From Metallumcola ferriviriculae (GTDB lineage: Bacteria; Bacillota; JADQBR01): a DNA stretch of 64,000 bases. The notes beneath the pieces were generated by a model. That model had not been told where the DNA came from. It did not search any database and saw only the letters and a list, made by a program, of their open reading frames with translations. This document shows, piece by piece, positions 55,201 to 63,649 of the stretch (position 1 is its first letter; the number at the start of each line of letters is the position of its first letter). Position numbers and translations under genes: made by a program. Location: positions 1,154,501-1,218,500 of the forward strand of contig NZ_CP121694.1 in NCBI RefSeq assembly GCF_035573695.1, read 5' to 3'.

Positions 55201-58200
55201 ATAAGTTCAAGGCGGTGAGTGGCGCAAACCTATTTGACCAAAGCAGCGAAACTACCGTTAGAGTGCAGAAATCGCTGGATAAGGCTATGGGTGCTTCCAT
55301 GCTGTTTCCGGCGCCAAACACAGACAGCACGTGGTACAACACTGATACCACCATTCAGGTGACTAAGCCGGCGGCAGAAGCAAATAAACCTGCAATCACC
55401 GTGAAATATAACGTATGGAATGATACGGATGCCGAGCCGATTGGCAGCAGCGTTCTTGCCGGCAGCAGCATTGCTATCCCGGCGGATGGTAAGTGGAATT
55501 TAAAGATATGGACCGAAGATGAAGCCGGAAACTTCACCGACCCAATCCAGGAAAGCTATTACGTAGATACCACTGAACCGGTTATTGCCGATGTATACTA
55601 TCAAACAATCTACGACGATGGTATCATAGGAGCGGCCACAGACTTTAATGTGGATAGGAATTTCTTTAACAAACCCATCCGTGTCACCGTAGAGGTTTCC
55701 GACGCACTGTCCGGTCCTGACACAGTCAGCTATTCTATGGATAGCTTAACCCATTCTGTAGCTATAAACGACAACGGATTGGCAACTTTTGACCTTGCTG
55801 CAAATACCGAGGGAAATTTAGTGATCGGTGCGGCGGATAAGGCCGGAAATACTATCGCTGCCGGCGATAAGATGACTTACGCTATCATCATAGACAACCA
55901 CCCGCCGGTTATTGTTTTTAGCGGCGCGGACACTAGCGCTGATGCAGGCGATGCATGGTTGGCCGGCTCACAAACCGTAACCATGAATGTATATGATGCT
56001 GTCAATGACGAAGTTACTGCTTCTTTAGATAATTTGCATATTAGTGTGAAAAGATGGGATGGCACTGGCTACTCCGAGGATATGGCCGAGTTTAGTCAGT
56101 TGTTTACGGGCATTAGCGATGCAACGGATGTTGCCGCGAAATCTCATAACGTTACATTTAACGTCAGCGGCAAATATGAAGTCACCGTTAAGGCCTCAGA
56201 CCGGGCAGGCAATGCCGCCGTTCAGCAGACCCGTTATATTAATGTAGATACAGACAGCCCGATTGATAACCCAACGCTGATGCTCAGTGGAGCAGAGGTA
56301 GATAATTCGGCATACTATCAGGCTGGGAACTACAGCATTGCCCCAGCTAAAGAAAATGATGTAAAACAAAGCCCGATTAAAGCCCAGTATAAGCTAAACA
56401 ACACTGTCAACCCGGCAAATGATGTAGTCAAGTGGACGGATGTTCCAGAAGAAAACGTCCTTAGTGTGCTGGAGGGAGCAAATACCGTACAGCTTCGCAC
56501 AATTGACGCGGCTGGAAATGTAAGCTTGGGTGTGACCTATACAGTCAACCGCGACATTACGCTGCCAACACTAAGCGGCTATACTCCGCTAAACGGGTCA
56601 ATTGATACTAGTATCACCCCTACCATCAGTTTCACAGCGGATGAGCCGTTGGTAAAGGGCGACGGCTACCTCGCCATTTACAACGGGCGTATGCAGCAAA
56701 AGGTGATGGATGTTCACAGCGGCAACAATCGTGTCAAGCTGTCAAACGAAAACAAAACGGCCAACGTAACTCTGCCCGAGACACTGAACCAAAATACGCG
56801 ATACTATATCGTTGTGGATAAAGGATTTTTCACTGACCGGGCCGGAAATAAAATGGCTGCCTTTGGCGGGCTAGATGCATGGAGTTTCAAGACCATTGCC
56901 GACTCTATTATTCCCGACAGCGAAATTACTGTACTCGGTTACACTGTAGAATTAATCACTAAAGACGGTGCAGATGGGGAGGAAACTAGTCAAACCCTTA
57001 CTGCCGTTGTTGATAAAGAGGCTGAAAGGCAGCATAATATTATTGCTAAAGCCAGCTACAGTGAAAACGGAACAGATTACTTTGTTAAACTTAAGGTTAG
57101 ACCGACAATGAGCGCCACACCGCGGGAAATCAGGGTATCAACTACGGCGGGCACAGCTGGGCTTTCCAGCAATGAGAAATATACTGATGTGCTTATTCCT
57201 CAGGATGCAAGCGAAGCTGTAGTTACAATTTCCCTGGGTAGTGGTACCAACAATCAATTTGCTATTAAAATAATCAATTCCAGTTATCAGGGAGTGGTAG
57301 AAACCGATGGTGCTGTCACTGCTACGGTAGAAGAGGGCAATCTGCTGAATTCGGTGGATTTAAGCAAGGAAATCGAGACGGCAAAGCTGCCGGGCACTAC
57401 AGTTGATGTTACGGTGAAATTAGTTATTGAGCAGAAAGAGGAAACAGAGATACCTGACATTGCAGGGATTCAAGCAGCAGCGCCCAGAGCTTCGCTGCGG
57501 TTCTTTGACATATCCATGGAAAAAGTGGTTACAACAGCCAGTGAAGCGGGGGTCCCTACAACAGAAACTGAAGTAATCAGTACCACGCAACAGCCGGTGG
57601 TAATAACCATTGACCTTCCCGAAGAATTGCGGGGTAGATATACCTATCGAATTGTCCGGGAACATAACGGTGTGGTTGATATTCTGCCGGCGACAGTTGT
57701 TAACCGTGGTACCGCACTTCAGTTCCAGGCAGACCGTTTTTCCACTTATTCCATCGCGTATAAGCGCAGGTCCAGCAGTTTAGAAACTATATCAAGTGTA
57801 CTTGCTGACACGGAGCATATGTCGGTGGACGTGGTAAAGCTTAATTTAGACACCGGCGCTGGCGTAGACTTGAATACCTTGCTGCCGTATTTCAAGGAGG
57901 ATGACGTGGAAAACATTGTGGGATTTTCCACTGTAGTTGACGGGCAGGTGAAATGGATTGCGAAAGACGGCAGGACATATTGGTTTAAGGATAACGTAAA
58001 GAACTTTGACGATATTCAGGAGCATTGGGCGGCGAACGACATTCAATTTACTTCGGCAAGAGAACTGTTCAATGGAACGGAGCCGGGCATATTCTCTCCC
58101 GATATGAGTATGACCAGAGCAATGTTTGTCACTGTTCTTGGGAGAATGTGGGATGCTGAGGTAACTGGTTTCACCGTTTCAAGCTTTAAGGATGTGTCGG

Positions 58201-58550
58201 CGGACGCATGGTACGCCCCCTATGTTGAGTGGGCGGCGGAAGTCAATGTTGTTAATGGCTATGGCAACGAACTTTTTAGGCCAGATGATGCAATTACCCG
58301 CGAACAGATGGCGGTGATGGTTGCCAAATTTGCTGAATACACTGGACTTGCTCTTGCCGTAGAGAATGAAGCAGCAAATTTTGCCGATGATGACACTATC
58401 AGCATATGGGCGGCAGATGCGGTAAAGGCAATGCAGCAATCCGGCATCATCAACGGTAAGCTAAACAACCTCTTTGATGCGAAAGACACAGCCACCCGCG
58501 CTGAAGTTGCGGCAGTTCTAAAAAGATTTATTGAGAATGTTGTCGAGTAA
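49254..58550 (+). CDS. Giant secreted SLH-domain surface protein/adhesin
   Basis: 3098 residues. Residues 1-26 are a Sec signal peptide (MKKWTG...ALLLPYTAFA). The rest is a chain of beta-sandwich modules: a Calx-beta-like domain near 765-850 (SADAGVIPAGGGTAVFTVSR), many Ig-like repeats marked by DKAGN/DTAGN and V.NGTY.F motifs, and a Big_5/SbsA-like module near 2435-2550 (LSGYTPLNGSIDTSITPT). A nearly exact repeat sits at about 1724-1795 and 1915-1987. Three SLH domains (about 2917-3095; WAANDIQF, AWYAPYVEWAAE, ADAVKAMQ) anchor it to cell-wall polysaccharide. GC content and codon use are higher than in neighbours, which may reflect transfer. The c-di-GMP riboswitch upstream suggests control with the motile/sessile switch. 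ATG follows TTGGGGGTATC. Confidence 0.93.
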   Translation: MKKWTGTRILAVALCVALLLPYTAFAINSGDGDLSKGTTVITELLPLDDTVLKQTVAYDTPVEALALPDTLNVKGYVYDGTVTEPVSETMTIESVGWTSKPKYDGAAGEYLFLPELTAYSVDTDTVPSILLTVANQEVKSVAGDIYNIENNVESVTSDTYNTEDNVETVIDEIYNIKDTIDLEAMKAGLEENPKPMTLDDAMASYEVQPMLDTKEQTFKSTAFMTQSFFTINSVPVTTYPDTIVVGNDNDNNAHTGVSDGDMDSIMFGWTTNYPIEFSFTLNNLPTESAYIAIKAYDVDEESGEKDYVFINDAPAGSGSAGASIGNLSGNNGIWNTTVLQIPLSKLRLGENYVSINISPGWIVIVDWAQLILDGGAVDTNISNYSIQLDDAVQNGSNVEIASTVNIEQSGSTDYYTEYTLNNEAGDNLDTYFGSAVSEESASLAMPLNSPTGTYTVTGLIKDKATETIKASDRITFEFESGKVPVFGVRIDHTLSPSTLTNGSVAIQLAVENVDPTVIKDVQVWYGSANITGSTNGSITTAHQTVGENGTYAFAAKYILNGEPRITNYKVTVSNIDKVAPTINASDVSVMEDVEDATVTAAINSAITVSDDVSLPKDPYTISSISGFSSTLADKTVTITAQDTAGNETTSSITLSVVPKPLQLTQHDVTVNEAALTASLSGVLDYTGGLNITESGFVWGISQKPTYEVNSGKTSVAGALNKGGSISAVAASLVPGVNYYVRVFVKADGIYYYSDQKSFGIGAPQYGSFSVSADAGVIPAGGGTAVFTVSRPSNQTEGSQVVYFRTANGTAIGGVHFAHKNGTLTFAEGEYSKSVEVTVSGVSREYGGNPATTYQNAARSFYLELYKVAGGATVQTNRAKKTIALDSSKQVAAESFNQYNAVGEINGGDYFIRDDGYTSNAGAKDTVSFTKVNNTGTAYLDAVADHYALKFDLTLSEDDDGYQWIQVFEDSELYFGKLEHNAGSWDSTTETYTFPMTTDGEAMAVYPSSCLTEYRGTLTDGNKAVNIGKRKTVYVQYDAEGDGDDDWYKKHFAPSIRAIDTTEPQLIAIAPMAGGTYSYGDEVYVSLIFNEVIGSASGVTINTNLSDTPFSYVEGVGTNVLVFKGTVDKDDQNFTSVDVTAVNNSSSIRDLADYAGAASGGTAGGTGIDANTIRPTISFSGSSTGTLPKHTAVTTIGSAVSAKYAWSSSTTMPVSGWMDFSSAAGGTLSESLANGTLYLHVLATHSNGNTRWEYQAFSFQQPTIEVTVDNSAWAQVRNINLVVSNSANAQVNISMTGAGTGTYTGSQTVNVTANGTYAFTLTDDYGSKIVERVDVSRLDRTQPVITIDEYGNTGTSYNSLDFGTSVTDEAGGSGIADLQYVWTNSTTVPSTGWKSMDVGGGAIPTYNTVGTAYLHVKAVDNAGNIAYAHSQGNTVADNTPPVIEATGATLSAWQQGDVTLDYTVKQASADISFIDAAGTVMQGANLPTGYPHTGSVSVSKNGLYTFTVIDKNGLSDTQNIVVNFIDNEAPDVSFGYDAGNTAASWAQNKTVTVTANDKTSPVVDASGTVTGYDGSGVAAVQWKRGADGTYAAITNGGSFVADQNATYYIKVTDAVGNSTQYALPISGIDSLAPAVSVTTPAGWQDTVYNAIVVYSDDYSGIASAKYAIADNTDVTPAGLSDLPASGGTVMVSAEGSNYIYYQVTDKAGNVTSAWADAINIDTAAPVLTVSANQGTADGDAYNSGDWTNEDVVFTLGNSVTQLSGTTYQVSIGGGTWQPVTGNTFTISSDTNTTYQFKAVSGSGIESGASGYTVKIDKSAPVDVSINGASDIWQNQDVTLTVSGDDIESEIREYYFSIDGGMNWSTAQAWGAGGTNQFTISTDGDYTNKVKVKLINHAGIETESSVYTVKLDKITPVFTVSANQGAANGETYNSGDWTNEDVVFTLGNSVTQLSGTTYQVNIGGGAWQPVTGNVYTISADTNTTYKFKAVSGANLFDQSSETTVRVQKSLDKAMGASMLFPAPNTDSTWYNTDTTIQVTKPAAEANKPAITVKYNVWNDTDAEPIGSSVLAGSSIAIPADGKWNLKIWTEDEAGNFTDPIQESYYVDTTEPVIADVYYQTIYDDGIIGAATDFNVDRNFFNKPIRVTVEVSDALSGPDTVSYSMDSLTHSVAINDNGLATFDLAANTEGNLVIGAADKAGNTIAAGDKMTYAIIIDNHPPVIVFSGADTSADAGDAWLAGSQTVTMNVYDAVNDEVTASLDNLHISVKRWDGTGYSEDMAEFSQLFTGISDATDVAAKSHNVTFNVSGKYEVTVKASDRAGNAAVQQTRYINVDTDSPIDNPTLMLSGAEVDNSAYYQAGNYSIAPAKENDVKQSPIKAQYKLNNTVNPANDVVKWTDVPEENVLSVLEGANTVQLRTIDAAGNVSLGVTYTVNRDITLPTLSGYTPLNGSIDTSITPTISFTADEPLVKGDGYLAIYNGRMQQKVMDVHSGNNRVKLSNENKTANVTLPETLNQNTRYYIVVDKGFFTDRAGNKMAAFGGLDAWSFKTIADSIIPDSEITVLGYTVELITKDGADGEETSQTLTAVVDKEAERQHNIIAKASYSENGTDYFVKLKVRPTMSATPREIRVSTTAGTAGLSSNEKYTDVLIPQDASEAVVTISLGSGTNNQFAIKIINSSYQGVVETDGAVTATVEEGNLLNSVDLSKEIETAKLPGTTVDVTVKLVIEQKEETEIPDIAGIQAAAPRASLRFFDISMEKVVTTASEAGVPTTETEVISTTQQPVVITIDLPEELRGRYTYRIVREHNGVVDILPATVVNRGTALQFQADRFSTYSIAYKRRSSSLETISSVLADTEHMSVDVVKLNLDTGAGVDLNTLLPYFKEDDVENIVGFSTVVDGQVKWIAKDGRTYWFKDNVKNFDDIQEHWAANDIQFTSARELFNGTEPGIFSPDMSMTRAMFVTVLGRMWDAEVTGFTVSSFKDVSADAWYAPYVEWAAEVNVVNGYGNELFRPDDAITREQMAVMVAKFAEYTGLALAVENEAANFADDDTISIWAADAVKAMQQSGIINGKLNNLFDAKDTATRAEVAAVLKRFIENVVE
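54471..55215 (+). repeat. 570-bp-period direct repeat inside the adhesin gene
   Basis: TATAATTCCGGGGACTGGAC begins at 54471 and again at 55041. The next ~90 bases differ at only about two positions, and homology extends over roughly 200 bases. The period is 190 codons, two Ig-like modules. Confidence 0.9.
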
Positions 58551-58620
58551 GAACCAATACAAAACGTCAGCTTAGGCTGTATGCAGATGATATAAAATAT
58601 CAAAATGAATTAATGAATAA

Positions 58621-58666
58621 ACAGGTGGCCTTTACCAGCAAGATTGAACCGGGCCACCTGTTTTTC
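58621..58666 (+). terminator. Terminator after the adhesin gene
   Basis: ACAGGTGGCC pairs with GGCCACCTGT, followed by TTTTCTT. Confidence 0.88.
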
Positions 58667-58703
58667 TTAAGAAGATAAGCTGATATTTTTAGATGAAGGG
58701 GGT

Positions 58704-58922
58704 TTAAATGGTCATATCATTTATCGTTAATTTTGCCTCATTAACCAAATTAAATATTTTATCAGCATATTCATAGAGCTTTTTGCCGTCTTCCGTTAAA
58801 TAGATTTTCTTACCGATCTGTTCGAATAGGACGGCATCTAATTGTTCTTCCAACTTCCTTACCTGTACAGACACAGTCGGTTGACTAATATAAAGATTTT
58901 CTGCTGCTTTGGAGAAGCTCAA
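58704..58922 (-). pseudogene. LysR-family regulator remnant (HTH only)
   Basis: 72 codons containing FSKAAENLYISQPTVSVQVR, then KLEEQLDAVLFEQIGKKIYL, the winged helix-turn-helix of a LysR regulator. The first ~18 residues expected (M.L..L..F..V) are missing, with stops upstream. The whole effector-binding domain (about 220 residues) is absent after a stop at 58704. It is a gene fragment left between the adhesin and the dipeptidase. Confidence 0.8.
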
Positions 58923-59058
58923 GTGTTAATTTTATATGTTCGGATGCTATTTTCGTTTTGGGTAGGCAGGTAATTATCCGACTAATAACCAATACATAAG
59001 TACAACATTGATATCTATCAAAGCCTTGAATTAGAAGAGAAATGGGGGATCAACAATA

Positions 59059-60384
59059 ATGTGCGACACTTTAGTGGCATTAGGTAACTCTACTAGTGAT
59101 GGTTCAGTAATCTTTGCAAAGAACAGCGACAGACAGCCAAACGAACCTCATATAATGGTTAGAGTTCCTAGAAAAAAGTATCAACAAGGGACCAAAGTTA
59201 AGTGCACCTACATTGAAGTTGACCAAGTGGAAGAAACCTACGAAGTATTTCTATTGAAACCTTCTTGGATCTGGGGCTGTGAGATGGGGGCTAATGAGTT
59301 TGGCGTTAATGTCGGAAACGAGGCGGTCTTTACCAAAGAAAAATATGCTAAGACCGGTCTCCTCGGCATGGATTTAGCAAGACTTGCTCTTGAAAGAGCT
59401 CAAACCAGTGAAGAGGCGTTACATCTAATTACCGACCTGTTAGAAAAGTATAGCCAAGGTGGGAACTGTGGTTACGAAAAACCATTTACTTACCATAATT
59501 CTTTTTTAATCGCTGATAAGGATGCTGCTTGGGTGCTGGAAACTGCAGGGCAGTACTGGGCTGCGCAAAAGGTAAAAGACATTAGAACCATTTCAAACTG
59601 CCTTACTATTGAAAAGGACTTCGAGCTTTGTCATGACCAATTAATCCAACATGCCATTGATAAGGGTTGGTGTAAGAGTGAAAAGGATTTTAACTTCGCT
59701 CAATGCTATACTGACAAGTTGATTACGCGTTTAAGTGGAGCAAACCAGAGGTGTAAAACAACCCATGCCTTTTTGGATAATAACAAAGGAAATATTACAG
59801 TAGAGAAAGTAGCAAGTTTACTTCGTAGTCACGACCAGAACATTGAAGGCAAGCAATTTAAAAAACACTCTTTACAAAGTGTTTGTATGCATGGGGGCTT
59901 TTTATTTGGAGATCATACCACAGGCAGCTATATTGCCGCTCTAAACAAACACCAAAATACTTATTGGGTAACCGGGAGTTCTACACCATGTATATCTCTT
60001 TTTAAGCCGCTATGGCTGATAGAAGGAGAGCGGGTTACCTTTTCTGAAGATGAAAAAGAAAACGCGATTGAATTTTGGCAAAGGCGCGAACAGCTGCATC
60101 GAATGATTTTAGAAAACAGGATTGCTGATCTCGACGAATTTTTAACCCAACGTGATAGGTTAGAACTAGACTTACAAAGGAAAATAGCTGCACTAAGTTT
60201 GCAAGATGTGTCCCAGCAAACACTACAAGAAATTATAAAATACGGTTTTGAAAAAGAAGAGCAATTGCTTACAAAAACTATTGAGAACAACCAGCACAAT
60301 AGGTCACATATTGTGGGCAACCCGTACTTTAGATATTATTGGGGAAAGCAAAATAAGAGGTTAGCAGAGGAAATAGTGAAATAG
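59059..60384 (+). CDS. C69-family dipeptidase (PepD/secernin-like)
   Basis: 441 residues. MCDTLVALG puts the N-terminal nucleophile Cys at position 2, as in Ntn-hydrolase peptidases of family C69. FAKNSDRQPNEPH, GCEMGANEFGVNVGNEAVF and GLLGMDLARLALERA are family blocks. It has no signal peptide, so it is cytosolic and cleaves dipeptides. The start follows TGGGGGATC. A hairpin GTTGCTC/GAGCAAC (60391-60417) with a weak T run lies after it. It appears monocistronic. Confidence 0.9.
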   Translation: MCDTLVALGNSTSDGSVIFAKNSDRQPNEPHIMVRVPRKKYQQGTKVKCTYIEVDQVEETYEVFLLKPSWIWGCEMGANEFGVNVGNEAVFTKEKYAKTGLLGMDLARLALERAQTSEEALHLITDLLEKYSQGGNCGYEKPFTYHNSFLIADKDAAWVLETAGQYWAAQKVKDIRTISNCLTIEKDFELCHDQLIQHAIDKGWCKSEKDFNFAQCYTDKLITRLSGANQRCKTTHAFLDNNKGNITVEKVASLLRSHDQNIEGKQFKKHSLQSVCMHGGFLFGDHTTGSYIAALNKHQNTYWVTGSSTPCISLFKPLWLIEGERVTFSEDEKENAIEFWQRREQLHRMILENRIADLDEFLTQRDRLELDLQRKIAALSLQDVSQQTLQEIIKYGFEKEEQLLTKTIENNQHNRSHIVGNPYFRYYWGKQNKRLAEEIVK

Positions 60385-60390
60385 TTTCAA

Positions 60391-60422
60391 GTTGCTCGTG
60401 GTACAATGAAGAGCAACTTTAA
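60391..60422 (+). terminator. Weak terminator-like hairpin after the dipeptidase
   Basis: GTTGCTC pairs with GAGCAAC, then TTTAATAC. Confidence 0.5.
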
Positions 60423-60522
60423 TACAACGTTTTTCTAGATGAAGAAGGATAAAAGCTAAGGCTTATAGAATTTACAAAATTCAGAAAACAAACTTTTTCT
60501 TAAAAGATACTTCCTCGCGGCT

Positions 60523-61410
60523 TTACTGTTTAAGGAAAGTAAATTTTTTTGGAAGCTGAACAATAATTACTGCAACAACTACTAGGAAAGCACCTGCCAT
60601 TTGTACAGGCTCTAAAAGCTGTCCCAAAAAAACATAAGCAAAAAATACTGCTGCTACCGGCTCTAACGTAGCTATAATACTGGCCCGCCCAGGAGCGACG
60701 TGTTTTAGGGCGGCGTTATAACAAAGGTAAGAGAATAAAGTGGGGATGATACCGATATAGAGCAAGTAGACCCATGTCATAGGGTGTTGGGTTTCGGTAA
60801 TTATAGTTTTTGGAAAGAACATAGTGCTTAAAAAAAGTGATCCAATACCCTGGGAATATAAAATTATGGTCCATGGGTGATATTTATCCGCCACGTGTTT
60901 GCCGAAAATGGGATAGAGAGCGTAAGTTAGGCCTGCCATCAGCCCCCAGAGAATACCGGAAGTGTTTAGCTTGAGGTTGTTCAGGTCGTAACCTTTAACT
61001 ACCAAGAAACACCCGCTGATTGTTAAAGCAATACATATAAGCTTCAACTTATCAATAGGTTCTTTATATATCATACGTGATAATATCGCTGTAATGGCAG
61101 GAGCAGTGTAAAGCAATATGGCAGCGGCGGCCACTCCGGTTTTTTCTATCGCGGTTAAGTAGGATAGATAGAATAATGCAACGCTTATTAAACCATAGGC
61201 AAGAAAAAAAGGTATATCATGCCGCTTAATGCGTAAGCGAGACCTATTGGCTGTCATGGTTAAAAGCAATATACCGGCGAAAGCGATTGTTGATCGAAAC
61301 CAAACTATTTGCGTGGGAAGCAGGCCCAGTTTAAATAAATTTTCTCCAGCGATACCTAAGCTGCCCCAGGCTACAGCAGCAAGTAAAATGAGCATGTAAG
61401 CGGATGTCAT
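60523..61410 (-). CDS. EamA/DMT-superfamily exporter
   Basis: 295-residue membrane protein with about 10 helices arranged as two EamA repeats. The first includes LLAAVAWGSLGIAGENLFK at the N-terminus; the second starts at GILWGLMAGLTYALYPIFG and ends in PVAAVFFAYVFLGQ. Family members export amino acids or metabolites. It is convergent with the dipeptidase gene; the next gene, an amino-acid-type dehydrogenase, is divergent. ATG 61410 follows AGAAGGAGAAG on the minus strand. Confidence 0.9.
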   Translation of the reverse strand: MTSAYMLILLAAVAWGSLGIAGENLFKLGLLPTQIVWFRSTIAFAGILLLTMTANRSRLRIKRHDIPFFLAYGLISVALFYLSYLTAIEKTGVAAAAILLYTAPAITAILSRMIYKEPIDKLKLICIALTISGCFLVVKGYDLNNLKLNTSGILWGLMAGLTYALYPIFGKHVADKYHPWTIILYSQGIGSLFLSTMFFPKTIITETQHPMTWVYLLYIGIIPTLFSYLCYNAALKHVAPGRASIIATLEPVAAVFFAYVFLGQLLEPVQMAGAFLVVVAVIIVQLPKKFTFLKQ

Positions 61411-61608
61411 ATGGCTTCTCCTTCTCTAACGGAATTTTGAATTTCTTTGATTGAAAGCCTTGATGGCTGTATTATACAGGTCGACACGGTCGAGTGCAAT
61501 AATTTTCCAGACTAGAGGTGGATAGTTAAGAGGTAAGCATTCGATTTGTCCCAACACAATCACTTGTGTTGAAAATTAGTAAAAAAAAACGGAGAGGGGA
61601 GTGTTGTT

Positions 61609-62601
61609 ATGCTAATTTTATCAAAAGAGGATGTAAAAAAAGCGGTAACCATGCGGGAAGCTATTGATGCCGTTGAATTGGCATATAGCCACTATTATCA
61701 AAAGAAAGCTGAAACACCGCTGCGAACTAGGATTCATTGTGATCAGGTGAATGGAGACATGCTGTTTATGCCTGCTTTTATGGCCCAACAGGGGGGCGTA
61801 GGGATCAAGGTTGTATCCGTGTTTCCGGAAAATCTGAAGCAGGCTAAACCGACGATTTCTGCGGTGATGCTTTATAGTGATTCGGAGACGGGAGAACATT
61901 TATGTCTCATGGATGCCACATTTATGACGGCACTAAGGACCGGCGCCGCCTCAGGCGTGGCAACCAGGTATTTAGCAAAAGAAAGCAGCAGGAAGGCAGC
62001 TCTGTTTGGAACCGGCGGTCAGGCATTACGCCAGCTGGAAGCAGTACTAGAAGAAAGAAATATAGAAGAAGTTTTTATATTTGATATTAATGTGCAGCGG
62101 GCGACGGACTTTATAAAGCTTTGTGAAGAAGAGTTAGCAGGGTTTAGTTTTTCCGCGGTATTGGCAAACTCCCCAGCCCAAGCGGTACAAGATGCTGACA
62201 TTGTAATGACTGCAACCACTTCCAAAACACCGGTGTTTTCCGGCAATGATATTAAACCGGGAACCCATATTAATGGAATAGGGTCTTTTACCCCGGAAAT
62301 GCAGGAAATCGATGAAATAACATTGGCAAGAGCTGAAAAAATAGTGATTGATTCTTTTGACGCCTCCTTTAAGGAAGCGGGTGACCTGATTATACCGATG
62401 GAGAAAGGCGTGCTAAGTAAAGCGGATATTTATAGTGAAATCGGTAAAATTACCAGCGGTGAAATGCCCGGCAGAGAAAGTAACGAGGAAATTACCTATT
62501 TCAAATCCGTGGGTATAGCAGTGCAGGACATAGCGGTTGCAAAGATTATTTATGAAAATGCAAAGGTAAAGAGACTTGGACAGGAGATAGAAATATTTTA
62601 A
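61609..62601 (+). CDS. Ornithine cyclodeaminase/mu-crystallin family protein
   Basis: 330 residues. LSKEDVKKAVTMREAIDAVE, MPAFMAQQGGVGIKVVSVFPEN (Lys in the active site), MDATFMTALRTGAASGVAT, the NAD motif FGTGGQALRQLEAV, TATTSKTPVF and INGIGSFTPEMQEID are all typical of OCD/alanine dehydrogenase/ketimine reductase enzymes. Which amino acid or imine it handles is not clear. The start follows GAGGGGAG. The FadR-type regulator gene begins 45 bases after its end, so the two are probably co-transcribed. Confidence 0.9.
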   Translation: MLILSKEDVKKAVTMREAIDAVELAYSHYYQKKAETPLRTRIHCDQVNGDMLFMPAFMAQQGGVGIKVVSVFPENLKQAKPTISAVMLYSDSETGEHLCLMDATFMTALRTGAASGVATRYLAKESSRKAALFGTGGQALRQLEAVLEERNIEEVFIFDINVQRATDFIKLCEEELAGFSFSAVLANSPAQAVQDADIVMTATTSKTPVFSGNDIKPGTHINGIGSFTPEMQEIDEITLARAEKIVIDSFDASFKEAGDLIIPMEKGVLSKADIYSEIGKITSGEMPGRESNEEITYFKSVGIAVQDIAVAKIIYENAKVKRLGQEIEIF

Positions 62602-62646
62602 AATATTAAGTGGCATTATTATAATATCTGAGGGTTAGGTGACGAA

Positions 62647-63399
62647 ATGGATATAGCACGGAAAAAGCGAACAAGATTATACAGGGATATTGTAGCTCAA
62701 GTAAGAAAGCTGATTCAAGAAGGCACCTTGGCTCCGGGTGATCAGCTATTGCCGGAGCGGCAGCTGGCCGAAAAATTGGGAGTAAGCCGTTCGGCCCTGC
62801 GGGAAGCACTGACAGCATTGGATGCTATGGGCTTAATAGAAATTACGCCCGGTGGGGGCACATATGTCAAAAAAGTGAGTATGGAAAGTATGGTCGAACC
62901 TTTAGCCAGTATTATGCTGAAAGAAAGGGAAACAGTGTTTGATTTTTTAGAGACTCGTAAGATTTTGGAAGCAGAGATAGTTAAGTTGGCAGCAGAGAGG
63001 GCGGGTAAGTCAGACTTACAGACCATACGGGAAGCAGCTGTAGAAATGCAAAATGATGTAAATGCGGGAAGAGATGCGGACGATTCTGATGAAAGATTCC
63101 ATATTGCTTTAGCGCTAGCAACCCAGAATTCAGTTTTATACCACACCATGGTGATGTTGACAAGCTTAACCAGAGAGGCGTATGCGCCGTTAAGAAGGGA
63201 ATTGTTAAAAGGGCCGATACAGACTTGGTGCGAACAAAATTTTCAGATTTACGAGGCAATAAAAAACAATAAACCGCAAAAGGCAGCAGAGTTGGTTATA
63301 AAGCATCTGCAAATGTCAGAAGAAGAACTCCATAGTTTGATTAATGAACAATCAGATAAGAAGGATGACGGGGATTTGAACCTAAATCTGACGAAATAA
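62647..63399 (+). CDS. FadR-subfamily GntR transcriptional regulator
   Basis: 250 residues. N-terminal winged helix: QVRKLIQEGTLAPGDQLLPER, QLAEKLGVSRSALREALTAL, GGGTYVKKV. C-terminal FCD ligand-binding domain: DFLETRKILEAEIVKLAAE and DERFHIALALATQNSVLYHTM (metal-binding Asp/His pattern). These regulators usually repress genes for organic-acid or amino-acid use. Two palindromic sites with the TGGTNNNACCA core follow within 270 bases, before the next operon, and are its likely operators. Confidence 0.92.
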   Translation: MDIARKKRTRLYRDIVAQVRKLIQEGTLAPGDQLLPERQLAEKLGVSRSALREALTALDAMGLIEITPGGGTYVKKVSMESMVEPLASIMLKERETVFDFLETRKILEAEIVKLAAERAGKSDLQTIREAAVEMQNDVNAGRDADDSDERFHIALALATQNSVLYHTMVMLTSLTREAYAPLRRELLKGPIQTWCEQNFQIYEAIKNNKPQKAAELVIKHLQMSEEELHSLINEQSDKKDDGDLNLNLTK

Positions 63400-63528
63400 A
63401 GAACCACTCTTGAAAAGGAAAGAATTAATCTAATTTGCAGAACCACAGGGCACCAATGAACGAAAATTCTTAAAATTTGCGCAAACAGGAAGGATATTTG
63501 AAAAATTTACCGAAGGAATATCTTACAA

Positions 63529-63548
63529 TTGGTCCTACCATGATAAAC
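63529..63548 (+). promoter_or_regulatory. Probable FadR/GntR operator 1
   Basis: TTGGTCCTACCATGATAAAC; TGGTCCTACCA is a near-palindrome of the FCD-regulator type (TGGTNNNACCA). It matches the site at 63650 at 19 of 20 positions. Confidence 0.75.
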
Positions 63549-63649
63549 TATCTGAATTTTGCAAAATAATTAGCCGCTTTAATTATGCAGTTATTAATGA
63601 TGAGCCCAATGTCGACAATTGTCGCAATATTAGAAAAAGTATATCAAAA

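Noticed and set aside
54471-55215. CRISPR-like repeat array
   Set aside because: The repeats are long, in frame and coding for Ig-like modules; no short repeat/spacer pattern exists anywhere in the window.
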